From assembly GCF_000248055.1 (NCBI RefSeq), contig NZ_BAFC01000004.1:1-64000 (forward strand): a DNA stretch of 64,000 nucleotides, in the 5' to 3' direction. The stretch's first letter is position 1, and each line of letters starts with the position of its first letter. The translations under genes and the position numbers were made by a program. This document shows positions 16,806 to 25,222 of this stretch, one piece after another. The stretch comes from Gordonia sputi NBRC 100414 (lineage in GTDB: Bacteria > Actinomycetota > Actinomycetes > Mycobacteriales > Mycobacteriaceae). The notes under the pieces are model-generated. The model made no database searches and was not told the DNA's origin. It saw only the letters and a list, made by a program, of their open reading frames with translations.

Positions 16806-18491
16806 ATGACCGGTCGTCAGAATGTCGCGGAGCACGTCCTCGTGAGTGCCCAACAGCGCGGAGTCACCCACGTTTTCGGCGTGCACGGCGCGAACATCGA
16901 GGACATGTACGACGCCGCGGCACGACTCGGCATGCCCACGGTGGTCGCCAAGCACGAGTTCGCCGCGGGAGCGATGGCAGACGGGGTGGCGCGGATGACC
17001 GACTCGCCGTCGATGGTCATCACCACCTCGGGTGGCGGTTCGATGAATGTCGTTCCGGCACTGGCCGAATCGTACGACAGCAGGGTTCCGGTGCTTGCCG
17101 TGATCGGCGTCGCACCGACAGCGCTCACCGCCCGGGGCGCGTTCCAGGACATGCTCGACGCGCCCGACACCATCGACCTGATGGGCGTGCTGCGATCGGT
17201 GACCGGCCACGCCGAACTCGTCACGCACACAACCGAGCTCGGGCCCGCGCTGAAATCAGCGTTCGACACCCTCGATCGGGGATTGCCCGCCGCCCTGGTG
17301 ATCCCCAAAGACGTGCAGTCGCAGTCGATGTGGGAGAGCACAAATCAGCCACCCCCCTCGTCGGGCACAGACAGCGGACGTATCGACAGCGGACGTATCG
17401 ACACGGACGAACTGACCATGCTCGCGCGACAACTCGCTGACGCTGTCGCAGACGGTGCACGCATCTGTCTCTGGCTGGGCGACGAGGCATCACGGGCACG
17501 CGTGGGAAACACAGTGCAACGGTTGGCTTCTCGGTTGGGTGCGACGATCGTTGCGTCGCCCGGCGGAGCGGATACCACCGACACCCGCTCGGGACACGCG
17601 GGCATCACCGGCGTCATGGGGCATCCGTCTGCGCGCGAAGCACTCACGTCGGCGTCGATCTGTGTCAGTATCGGCTGCCGCATGACAGCCACCGATCGCG
17701 GAGGTCTCGATCCGGCGCTCGATGACCTCGAGATCGTGCACATCGGGCGCCACAGCGCACGCCCGACCCGTGGCACGTCGATCGTCGGTTCGCTGCCGAA
17801 TACGCTGTCGTACCTCGACGCCGAACTGGAACGACTGGGAGTCGACGAGCAGAGTGTGCCCACTGTCGGGATCGAATACCTCGACACCCCAACGGTTCCC
17901 GAGTCTCGGCTTCCCCACCTGCGAGAGATCATGGATACGATCGCCGACGCCCTTCCCGAGAGTGCGATCCTGTTTGCCGACGCAGGCAACGTCGGCGCGG
18001 CCGCGATCCACTACCTCACGCCGGTCACCGACGGACGGTTCACAGTCGCTCTCGGTATGGGCGGTATGGGTTACGCGATCGCGGCAGGGATCGGTGCGGC
18101 GATCGGACCGGCAGCGGACGGGAGGACGGTGATCGTCGCGGGCGACGGCGCTTTCTTCATGCACGGCATGGAGTTTCACACCGCCGTCGAGTATGACGCG
18201 CCGGTCACTCTTGTCATCCTCAACAATGACGCGCACGGCATGTGCGTCACACGGGAGAGCCTGTACTTCCCCGACACTCCGAGCGTGAACCGATTCAGAC
18301 CAACCGACATCGCACGCGGCATGGCCGCCATGTTCTCCAACGTCGAGGTCCGCCATCCCGGCGACCTGCATGAACTGAGAGCCGACGCTGCCGAACTCTT
18401 CTCCGCCACAGGGCCGAACGCACTCGTCGTCGACTGCGATCCGGACGAAATACCACCGTTCCTACCGTTTCTGCAGAAAGGACTCCGATGA
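16806..18491 (+). CDS. Thiamine-diphosphate-dependent enzyme, acetolactate-synthase-like
   Basis: 561 residues. N-terminal PYR domain with the cofactor-activating Glu51 (VVAKHEFAAGAMADG), a middle domain (~200-340), and a C-terminal PP domain with GDGAFFMHGMEFHTAVEY and ILNN (Mg/ThDP motif GDG...NN). The family decarboxylates 2-oxo acids and either releases an aldehyde or joins the C2 unit to a second carbonyl. The linker after VPKDVQ-like residues carries an in-frame SGRID repeat. First gene of four coupled genes; its TGA overlaps the next ATG. A carboligase or decarboxylase supplying a hydroxyketone or aldehyde for the later enzymes is my inference; it is unlikely to be the housekeeping acetolactate synthase because of this context. 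Confidence 0.85.
   Translation: MTGRQNVAEHVLVSAQQRGVTHVFGVHGANIEDMYDAAARLGMPTVVAKHEFAAGAMADGVARMTDSPSMVITTSGGGSMNVVPALAESYDSRVPVLAVIGVAPTALTARGAFQDMLDAPDTIDLMGVLRSVTGHAELVTHTTELGPALKSAFDTLDRGLPAALVIPKDVQSQSMWESTNQPPPSSGTDSGRIDSGRIDTDELTMLARQLADAVADGARICLWLGDEASRARVGNTVQRLASRLGATIVASPGGADTTDTRSGHAGITGVMGHPSAREALTSASICVSIGCRMTATDRGGLDPALDDLEIVHIGRHSARPTRGTSIVGSLPNTLSYLDAELERLGVDEQSVPTVGIEYLDTPTVPESRLPHLREIMDTIADALPESAILFADAGNVGAAAIHYLTPVTDGRFTVALGMGGMGYAIAAGIGAAIGPAADGRTVIVAGDGAFFMHGMEFHTAVEYDAPVTLVILNNDAHGMCVTRESLYFPDTPSVNRFRPTDIARGMAAMFSNVEVRHPGDLHELRADAAELFSATGPNALVVDCDPDEIPPFLPFLQKGLR
17370..17399. repeat. 15-bp in-frame tandem duplication (two copies)
   Basis: GACAGCGGACGTATC is repeated twice back to back, encoding DSGRI-DSGRI in the interdomain linker of the ThDP enzyme. 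Confidence 0.9.
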
Positions 18492-19153
18492 CCATCGAGA
18501 CCACACCGCTGGCCGACCTCGGCCGGCAAGCCGCCGAGCTCGACGGGTTGACCCGCATCGAGACACACCCACGACAGACCGCCACACCGATCATTCTCGA
18601 CATGCTGCGATCGGTCTATCCGCACGACCAGATCTACGGCGACTTCTGTCCGGTGCAGGGATACGTCGACGCACCGCCTCGCGAACTCTACGAATGGCTC
18701 TCCGACACAAGGTCTCTCGAGGAGTGGACCTACAGTCTCCGCGGATTCACACCGACCGACGAGCCGGGGCTGTGGCTTGCGTCGGACAGACTCGGCGACG
18801 CCACCGACATCTACACGCGGACGGTCGCCAACCCCGACGCGATGACCGTCGACTATCACTGCGCGTGGGATCAGGGCAAACACCTGTGGATGATCTACCT
18901 GATGCGCGTGGTCGACGCACAGGTCGTGCTCAATAAGCCGGGGTCGGTGGTGCTGTGGACCAATTGCCGACATCCGTTCTATGAGCGAAATCCGTACCCG
19001 GAAACGGCACCGGCCGACCGGCCGGTCTGGGTCGGCGACTTCTGGGACATGTTCGCCGCAGGACACCAGCTCGAACTGAACAATCTCACCGCGATCGCCG
19101 AGTATCGGCACGCCAACAATCTGCCCCTCACCCCCGATTGGATGCGCTCATGA
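18488..19153 (+). CDS. START/SRPBCC-like protein of unknown function
   Basis: 221 residues. The segment GYVDAPPRELYEWLSDTRSL followed by EEWTYSLRGF matches the beginning of an SRPBCC (START-like) helix-grip domain, and the rest (DYHCAWDQGKHLWMIYLMRV, SVVLWTNCRHPFY) fits its beta-sheet and C-terminal helix. SRPBCC proteins bind hydrophobic ligands; some are polyketide cyclases/aromatases. The start (AAAGGACTCCG before ATG) overlaps the ThDP gene stop as ATGA, and its own stop overlaps the KAS gene as ATGA, so all products are made together. Ligand or catalytic role is unknown; a cyclase or intermediate-binding role fits the operon. Confidence 0.72.
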   Translation: MTIETTPLADLGRQAAELDGLTRIETHPRQTATPIILDMLRSVYPHDQIYGDFCPVQGYVDAPPRELYEWLSDTRSLEEWTYSLRGFTPTDEPGLWLASDRLGDATDIYTRTVANPDAMTVDYHCAWDQGKHLWMIYLMRVVDAQVVLNKPGSVVLWTNCRHPFYERNPYPETAPADRPVWVGDFWDMFAAGHQLELNNLTAIAEYRHANNLPLTPDWMRS

Positions 19154-20184
19154 ACAACCCGACTGCACCCGCCGTCGTCCTCGCCGACGTCGCGGGATAT
19201 CTCCCCGAGAATCGCGTTCCGGCATCCTATTTCAGCCAGTTCGCCGAGAACGACGACCTCGCCGACAACATCATGTTCTCGGCGCCCGCGTTCCGGCACC
19301 ACGCAGCGGAAGGCGAGACGTCGGCCGATATGATGCTCTCTGCCGCAAGAACTCTCACGGAGAGGCACGGCGACGACTACCTCGATGACGTCACGGTTGT
19401 CCTGACGCACAGCCAACTTCCCGAGGTACCGGTCCGCGGATGCGGTGGCGAACTCGCCGACCGTCTCGGTCTGCGACCCACCACGGTTCTCGACGTCCAC
19501 AACGGCGGCTGCACCGCATTCATCCACATGATCGATCTCGCTGCCGCGCTGCTCGCGGCGGCGGGCGGCGGCAAGGCGTTGCTGGGATTGGCGCAGAACA
19601 GCGCATCACAGATCTTCACGCAGGAGCAGGTTCGCGGCAAGGCACAGGCCGCGATCCCCGGTGACGGCGCGGCAGCCGCCGTGGTGAGCCTCGACGATCC
19701 GGCAGGCTCCCCCGTCCTCGGACTGGTCACCCACTCGTACGGCGAGTACTCGGCCGACATGACATCGGTCGCAGAACCCGACCGTCGATACTGGGAAGCA
19801 GGTACCGGGGAGATCCACATCGGCTTCACCGAAGCGAAGATCACCAAGGTTCTCGCGCGCGGCAATCGCATGGTCCCCGCCGCTGCCATCGAAGTGGCCG
19901 ACTCCATCGACATTCGGCCGTCCGAGCTCGATTGGTTCATCACCAACCAGCCGAACCGCATCTTTCTACGCAACTGGCGCGAGGCGCTCGAACTCCCCGC
20001 CGAGCGACACCCGGACACCTTCGACGAGTGCGGAAACCTGTTCGGCGTCGGACTCCCGATCACCCTCGACACCGCGGTGTCCGACGGGCGCATCCAGCCC
20101 GGTGACGTCGTCATGATGTCGGCGTTCGCCCACGCGGGAGATTTCGCCGGAGCGGCAGCGATTCGTTGGTCGGATCGTCACTAG
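19150..20184 (+). CDS. Beta-ketoacyl-ACP synthase III-like enzyme with altered active site
   Basis: 344 residues, thiolase fold. The nucleophile Cys121 is present in LDVHNGGCTAFIHMID and Asn296 in DECGNLFGVGLPI, but the catalytic His of the usual HQAN motif is Asn266 (DWFITNQPNRIF). That suggests it is not an ordinary decarboxylating FabH; acyltransferase or alternative condensation chemistry is more likely, as in CerJ/PqsBC-like relatives. FabH-like conserved GDGAAA is retained. Starts at ATG overlapping the upstream TGA; ends TAG overlapping the GTG of the aminotransferase. Confidence 0.82.
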   Translation: MNNPTAPAVVLADVAGYLPENRVPASYFSQFAENDDLADNIMFSAPAFRHHAAEGETSADMMLSAARTLTERHGDDYLDDVTVVLTHSQLPEVPVRGCGGELADRLGLRPTTVLDVHNGGCTAFIHMIDLAAALLAAAGGGKALLGLAQNSASQIFTQEQVRGKAQAAIPGDGAAAAVVSLDDPAGSPVLGLVTHSYGEYSADMTSVAEPDRRYWEAGTGEIHIGFTEAKITKVLARGNRMVPAAAIEVADSIDIRPSELDWFITNQPNRIFLRNWREALELPAERHPDTFDECGNLFGVGLPITLDTAVSDGRIQPGDVVMMSAFAHAGDFAGAAAIRWSDRH

Positions 20185-21191
20185 TGCTCGCCGACAACAT
20201 GATTCGACTCAATCTCAACGAATCCGCGTATCCGCCATTGCCTGCGGTCGCCGAGGTGCTCCATGAACAGGTGCTGTCGGCGCACCGCTACCCGGAGTTC
20301 ACACCGCACGGTTCCCGTCGTGTCATCGCACACCATCTGGGCGTGTCCGACGATATGGTCACCGTCGGCGCTGGAGCAACCGGAGTCATCTTCCAGGCAC
20401 TGCAGGCAGCTCTCGACCACCACGGGGGCGTCGTGCCCGAGTTGGTGACCGCGACCCCGACATTCGACGGATTCCCCATCCTCGCGCAGTTGCTGCGCAT
20501 GGACTTTCGCGGTGTGCCGCTCGATCGCTTCGGCGGCGTCGACCTCGACGCGCTGCGCACCTCCGTCACCGCGGCCACCGTCGCAGTGATCGTCTGCTCA
20601 CCACACAACCCGACGGGTACGGTCGTCGACGAACGCGAACTACATGCGTTCCTGACGTCACTGCCAGACCACGTGACGGTCATTCTCGATCAGGCCTACA
20701 TCGAGTTCAGCACTGCCGCACCAGATCTGCACCGGCTGGTCGCACTGCATCCCCGCCTGGTGGTCGTCCGAACCTTCAGCAAGGCACACGGTCTCGCGGC
20801 TCTGCGGGTTGGATATGGCGTCGGTGACGAGCGGCTCATGTCGGGCATCCGTCGCTTCGAGATTCCCTTCGCCGTGAGTGCGCCGGCCCAAGCCGCGGTG
20901 CCGGTGGCATTGGCCGCGACGACCGCGCTCGCGCACCGGGTCGAGGCGATGCGCGCCGCGCGTGATCGGCTCTCCGCGCAACTGCACGCGATAGGTGCGT
21001 CGACCATTGCGGGTGAGGGCAACTTCGTCTATCTGCCCGGCGCGGACGGAGTGGCGCTCGGCTCACTGCTCGGCACCTGCGGCGTTGCGGTCAAGACCGT
21101 TCCCGGTCACGGCGTCCGGATCACCGTCGGCGACACCTTCAGCAACGCGCGTGTACTGGCCGCATTGCGCGCGACGGCAGCAACTGCCTGA
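20184..21191 (+). CDS. HisC-like class I/II aminotransferase
   Basis: 335 residues from the GTG overlapping the upstream stop (an ATG at 20199 is the alternative). PLP fold type I: LNLNESAYPPLP near the start, CSPHNPTGT, DQAYIEF (Asp to pyridine N) and the Schiff-base Lys in VVRTFSKAHGLAALRVGYG, closest to histidinol-phosphate/aromatic aminotransferases and CobD-type decarboxylases. The genuine hisC would lie in a his operon, so this is a pathway-specific copy. It probably aminates a ketone or supplies/uses an amino acid in the operon's product pathway. The last codons form the first unit of a 16-bp tandem repeat. Confidence 0.85.
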   Translation: MLADNMIRLNLNESAYPPLPAVAEVLHEQVLSAHRYPEFTPHGSRRVIAHHLGVSDDMVTVGAGATGVIFQALQAALDHHGGVVPELVTATPTFDGFPILAQLLRMDFRGVPLDRFGGVDLDALRTSVTAATVAVIVCSPHNPTGTVVDERELHAFLTSLPDHVTVILDQAYIEFSTAAPDLHRLVALHPRLVVVRTFSKAHGLAALRVGYGVGDERLMSGIRRFEIPFAVSAPAQAAVPVALAATTALAHRVEAMRAARDRLSAQLHAIGASTIAGEGNFVYLPGADGVALGSLLGTCGVAVKTVPGHGVRITVGDTFSNARVLAALRATAATA

Positions 21192-21227
21192 GCGAGAAAC
21201 TGCCCGGGCGAGCAACTGCCTGGGCGT
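21180..21227. repeat. Three 16-bp tandem repeats over the aminotransferase stop
   Basis: Units GCAACTGCCTGAGCGA, GAAACTGCCCGGGCGA and GCAACTGCCTGGGCGT. The first contains the aminotransferase TGA; the array fills the gap to the convergent DsbA-like gene. Confidence 0.9.
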
Positions 21228-21228
21228 G

Positions 21229-21753
21229 TCAGCGTCCCGACGCGAAGATCTGCTCGAGCACGTCGGGGAGTTCGGTGAAGGGTCCGGGAAAGAACTGCTC
21301 GTTGATGAAGAAGGCGGGTGTGCCGTTGACACCGCTGCGGAGTCCGCTGTTGATCTGACCCTGGATACGATCACCGAACTGCTGCGCACTCACCGCAGCC
21401 TCCGCTGCGGCGGCGTCCAGTCCGAGACTCGACGCCAACGCGCGGTAGAAGCCGTCGCCGAGCTGATCCTGGTTCTCATACAGCGCGTCGTGCGCCTCCC
21501 AGAACTTGCCCTGGCTACCGGCGTATTCGGCGACCTCCGCGGCTGCAAGTGCCTCCGGGTGGATCTCGGGAATCGGGAAGTTGCGAAAGACGAATCGCAG
21601 CGAGTCGGGGTAGGTGCGCTGGATCTGCTTGACGATCGGATAGGCCTGCCCGCAGTAGGAACACTGATAGTCGCCGTACTCGACGAGTGTGAGAGCGGCG
21701 TCGGACGGTCCCTGAATGTAGTCGTCGGATCCCACGGGTTGGGTCAGCGGCAT
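21229..21753 (-). CDS. DsbA-family thioredoxin-fold protein
   Basis: 174 residues, thioredoxin_4/DsbA-like fold with CSYC active site (GDYQCSYCGQAYP), helical insertion and the cis-Pro loop VNGTPAFFINEQFF. No signal peptide is visible, so a cytoplasmic oxidoreductase is expected, unlike secreted DsbA. ATG with GAGGAGC upstream. It lies 10 bp downstream of a peroxiredoxin gene on the same strand, suggesting a redox pair in which this protein may act as reductant or in disulfide repair (inference). Confidence 0.85.
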   Translation of the reverse strand: MPLTQPVGSDDYIQGPSDAALTLVEYGDYQCSYCGQAYPIVKQIQRTYPDSLRFVFRNFPIPEIHPEALAAAEVAEYAGSQGKFWEAHDALYENQDQLGDGFYRALASSLGLDAAAAEAAVSAQQFGDRIQGQINSGLRSGVNGTPAFFINEQFFPGPFTELPDVLEQIFASGR

Positions 21754-21763
21754 GGTCGGCTCC

Positions 21764-22261
21764 TCACGCGTTCTTGTTCTTGAGGGCTTCGAGGGCGTCG
21801 AGAACCCCGTTCACACCCGGGTTGATGGCCATCGGCGACAGGTAGCTCCACGAGATGACACCGTCTGCGTCGACGACGAACAGCGCGCGCTTGGAGCATC
21901 CGGCCTGTTCGTCGTACGCGCCGTACTCCTTCGAGACCGCACCCTTGGGGTTGTAGTCGGCAAGCAGGTCGTAGCCGAGCTTGCGCGACTCCTTGAACGC
22001 CTGATGGCTCCACGCGCTGTCGACCGAGATGCCGAGGAGTACGGCGCGGTACTCCTGCAGCAGCGGCAGCGACTGGTTGAACACGGCGAGTTCGTCACCG
22101 CACACCTGACTCCAGTCGGCGGGATAGAAGACGAGGACAACAGGATTGCCCTTGAGTTCTGAGAGGCTCAGCGACTGATCGGGCGTCGCCTTGAGGGTGA
22201 AATCGGGCGCGGTGGTACCGGCCTCAAGGATGCTGTCGGGTGCGGTGCTTGTATCGGCCAT
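21764..22261 (-). CDS. Peroxiredoxin (AhpC/TSA, BCP-like)
   Basis: 165 residues with thioredoxin fold. The peroxidatic-site segment FYPADWSQVCGDEL places Cys54 where Prx family members have PxxxTxxC; here the Thr/Ser two-residue position is Ser51, an allowed variant. Downstream LGISVDSAWSHQAFKE and KRALFVVDADGVI are typical. A second Cys (AGCSKRA, ~residue 122) could act as resolving cysteine. Reduces H2O2 or organic hydroperoxides in the cytoplasm. Operon with the DsbA-like gene. Confidence 0.88.
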   Translation of the reverse strand: MADTSTAPDSILEAGTTAPDFTLKATPDQSLSLSELKGNPVVLVFYPADWSQVCGDELAVFNQSLPLLQEYRAVLLGISVDSAWSHQAFKESRKLGYDLLADYNPKGAVSKEYGAYDEQAGCSKRALFVVDADGVISWSYLSPMAINPGVNGVLDALEALKNKNA

Positions 22262-22402
22262 ACTCCGATCGTTGCACGCGGGAGGGGGTCACCGCACTGA
22301 AAGCCTGGCGACTTCTGCGTACCGACGTCTGCCGGTGGAGATGCGACGCAAACCGCTGTCGCACCTATACGTAACAGTGACTTTCGAGGCGTAGAGCGCC
22401 GA

Positions 22403-22428
22403 TCGGGGAGTCCTCAACGACTCCCCGA
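22403..22428. terminator. Hairpin after the amidohydrolase gene
   Basis: TCGGGGAGTC and GACTCCCCGA form a perfect 10-bp stem with a 6-nt loop, just downstream of the minus-strand amidohydrolase stop. Confidence 0.75.
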
Positions 22429-22430
22429 CC

Positions 22431-22460
22431 GCACTCAGTTCGACAGCACTCAGTTCGACC
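22431..22460. repeat. Two 15-bp tandem repeats over the amidohydrolase stop
   Basis: GCACTCAGTTCGACA then GCACTCAGTTCGACC. On the minus strand the unit contains TCG-AAC-TGA, so the duplication copied the stop codon. Confidence 0.88.
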
Positions 22461-24252
22461 GGATCAGTTCACGCTCAGCTGTCGTCGGCGGCGCGATTGT
22501 CGGCGGCGTGGTGTGCCCGGCCCGCAGGAAGCTTCCCGTGCGCGTCGTGCCCACCGACGACGCGAACTCGCCGTCGGCGAACACTGTCTGCCCACTCACC
22601 ATGACGGCTCTGATCGCGTCGTCGTTTCGATTCACCATGCGCGACATCTGGCCGAACTGTTCGATCGGCGCCTCGCCGTACGCCTCGAGCTGCTCGTCGA
22701 GGTGTACGGGATCGATCACGACGAGGTCGGCGCGGTCTCCGACACGTAGGTGTCCCGCGTCGATGTCGTAGAAGTCGGCGACCTCACCGGTCAGTCGATG
22801 GATCGCGTATTCGGTACTCATGAAAGGCTTTCCGGCCTGCTCGGCGTCGCGAACATGGCGCAGCAGTCGCAGTCCGCTGTTGTAGAAGGCCATGTTGCGC
22901 AGGTGCGCGCCCGCGTCGGAGAAGCCCATCTGGACTGTTGGCCAGGTGGCGATCTTCTTGAGCATCTCCGGACGGTGATTCGAGATGGTTGTGCGCCAAC
23001 GAATCTCACGTCCGTGCTCGACGACGAGGTCGAGGAAGGCGTCGACCGGATGGAGTCCGCCGCGATCGAGTCCGACCTGGCCGAACGACTTTCCGATCAC
23101 CGACTCGTCGGGGCACGCGACGATGTCGGCGTCGAAGAAGTCGCGGTGCCACACCCTGATGCCGAACTTCTGCTCGTAATCCTTGCGGAACCGGCGCCGG
23201 TACTCCTCATCTTGGATCAGCGCATCTCGTTCGATGTCGTCACGAAGATGCAATGCTGCTGCGCCGGAACCGAATTCCTCGAAGATCACCAGATCGATAC
23301 CGTCCGCGTAAACCTCGAACGGCACCGGCAGATGCTGCCAGCGGAAGTCGCCGCCCAGCCGGTTGATGAGCGCGGTGGGCCGGTCCATCAGGATCAGCGC
23401 CTTCTCGTTCGACTTCACGTCGGCCGCGGACAGCAGTGACGTCTTGAGCACAGGGCGCCCGAAGCCGATCGACTGCACCATCTGCGACACCAGATTGAGC
23501 GGGTTCTGAATGTCGGGTCCCGACTGCAGCACACGGCCACTGTGCCGCAGCATGCTCTTGAGTCGGCGCAGTTCTTTGGGTTTGGCGTACGTCGACGGCA
23601 GCGTTCGTGACCGACACGTCACACCGTCGAGCTTGTCGAACTTGAGCTGCTGCGACGAGAGTCCGACAAATCCCTCGACGAGTGCGTCGCCGAGCATCTC
23701 CTCCATCCGCGCCTGCTCGGCATGTGTGGGTCGTACATCCGATCGTGTCGCACGATCGAGACCCATCACCGACGTCCGCATGTCCGAATGTCCAATGAAC
23801 GCAGCCAGGTTCGCCCCGAGCGGCAGACTCTCCAATCGCTCGACGTACTCCTTCGGCGACGACCAGTCCTTGTGCTCGTCCACCGCGGCGATGACGTGGT
23901 CGCGCGGGATCGCTTCGACGCGCCCGAAGAGGTCGCCCGCCTCCTCGCCGTTGACGTAGATCGTCGACAGCGAGCACGACCCGATGAATACCGTTGTCAC
24001 TCCGTGGCGAAGCGACTCGGTCAGTTCCGGGGTGTCGAGAACCTCGACGTCGTAGTGCGTGTGGATGTCGATCAGTCCCGGCGTCACCCACGCACCCTCG
24101 GCGTCGATGACCTGCGCGCCGTCGGTGTCGAGCGGCTCGGTACTGATCGCGGCCACACGACCGTCGCGAATACCGATGTCGCGGATCGCCGAGGGCGCCC
24201 CCGTGCCGTCGAACCACCGGCCACCTCGAACGACTGTGTCAAATGTGGACAT
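22450..24252 (-). CDS. N-acyl-D-amino-acid deacylase-type amidohydrolase
   Basis: 600 residues from the ATG at 24252 (AAGGGAG upstream). Amidohydrolase superfamily/D-aminoacylase group: N-terminal strand domain with VVRGGRWFDGTGAPS, metal motif GLIDIHTHYD, an internal GFVGLSSQQL, and the late MGFSDAGAH metal-binding Asp, then GRVLQSGPDIQNP and DRADLVVIDP. Expected to hydrolyse an N-acyl amino acid or related amide in the cytoplasm. Divergent from an HSL-family esterase gene with an 80-bp shared promoter; the two may form one degradative unit. Confidence 0.85.
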   Translation of the reverse strand: MSTFDTVVRGGRWFDGTGAPSAIRDIGIRDGRVAAISTEPLDTDGAQVIDAEGAWVTPGLIDIHTHYDVEVLDTPELTESLRHGVTTVFIGSCSLSTIYVNGEEAGDLFGRVEAIPRDHVIAAVDEHKDWSSPKEYVERLESLPLGANLAAFIGHSDMRTSVMGLDRATRSDVRPTHAEQARMEEMLGDALVEGFVGLSSQQLKFDKLDGVTCRSRTLPSTYAKPKELRRLKSMLRHSGRVLQSGPDIQNPLNLVSQMVQSIGFGRPVLKTSLLSAADVKSNEKALILMDRPTALINRLGGDFRWQHLPVPFEVYADGIDLVIFEEFGSGAAALHLRDDIERDALIQDEEYRRRFRKDYEQKFGIRVWHRDFFDADIVACPDESVIGKSFGQVGLDRGGLHPVDAFLDLVVEHGREIRWRTTISNHRPEMLKKIATWPTVQMGFSDAGAHLRNMAFYNSGLRLLRHVRDAEQAGKPFMSTEYAIHRLTGEVADFYDIDAGHLRVGDRADLVVIDPVHLDEQLEAYGEAPIEQFGQMSRMVNRNDDAIRAVMVSGQTVFADGEFASSVGTTRTGSFLRAGHTTPPTIAPPTTAERELIRSN

Positions 24253-24332
24253 GACCACTCCCTTCGCCGGGCTCATCGTGGCACAGATCACAGTCGATGT
24301 AGACACTTTTCCGAAAATGTATAGTCCAGTCG

Positions 24333-25220
24333 ATGACGATCGATGACATCGCTCCCGACCTTCGACGCACCGCACGCTGGATTCCTCGCGGAATCGGATT
24401 GCGACACATGCCGCAAGCCGTCCTACGACTCGGCGGCGTGCCGCTGGCACGCCTGCGCGGCGTCCCGACGGTCAGTATCGCGCCGGGGGTATCGATTCGC
24501 CTGCACCGTCCGACCGGAGCACAGAACACCGGCACCGCAATGCTGTGGATCCACGGCGGTGGGTACGTGCTCGGTTCCGCCGGACAAGATGACATCTACT
24601 GCCGCGACCTCGCCGACGCCACCGGCATCACGGTGGCTGCCGTGAACTACAGGCTCGCACCGCAATTCCCGTATCCCACACCGCTCGAGGACTGCTATAC
24701 CGCGCTCGCCTGGCTGGCCGAGCAGCCGTGGGTCGACAGCAATCGCATCGCGATAGGGGGTGCCAGCGCGGGCGGCGGCCTCACCGCGGCGCTCGCACTA
24801 CTAGCGCGCGACCGTGGCGATATCCCGCTTGCCGCACAGGCTCTCGTGTACCCGATGCTCGACGACCGGACCGCCGCGACGCCAACGGGACGTCGATACG
24901 TGCTCTGGTCCGAGAGTGACAATAAGCGGGGGTGGGATCTGTACCTCGGCGCTGCGGACAGGCAGCGGGCCGTACCCGCACGCCGCGCTGACCTCGACGG
25001 TCTCCCGCCCACCTGGCTCGGCGTCGGAACCTGCGACCTGTTCCACGACGAGACACTCGACTACGCGCGACGACTCCGTGAGGCAGGCGTCGACTGCGAG
25101 GTTGAGGTCGCCGACGGCGCCTTCCACGCATTCGATCAGCTTGTGCCGAAAGCACCCACGACGCAACGATTCAACGAGTCACTGCGCTCGTTCCTGCGTA
25201 GGAAGCTCGCGTCCGTGTGA
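24333..25220 (+). CDS. HSL-family alpha/beta hydrolase (esterase/lipase)
   Basis: 295 residues. Hormone-sensitive-lipase family: oxyanion motif LWIHGGGYVLGSA, nucleophile elbow GGASAGGG (Ser), acidic residue in CDLFHDE and catalytic His in DGAFHAFDQL. Hydrolyses carboxylic esters; the exact substrate is unknown. Divergent from the amidohydrolase and convergent with an SDR gene 2 bp away. Confidence 0.9.
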   Translation: MTIDDIAPDLRRTARWIPRGIGLRHMPQAVLRLGGVPLARLRGVPTVSIAPGVSIRLHRPTGAQNTGTAMLWIHGGGYVLGSAGQDDIYCRDLADATGITVAAVNYRLAPQFPYPTPLEDCYTALAWLAEQPWVDSNRIAIGGASAGGGLTAALALLARDRGDIPLAAQALVYPMLDDRTAATPTGRRYVLWSESDNKRGWDLYLGAADRQRAVPARRADLDGLPPTWLGVGTCDLFHDETLDYARRLREAGVDCEVEVADGAFHAFDQLVPKAPTTQRFNESLRSFLRRKLASV

Positions 25221-25222
25221 GG

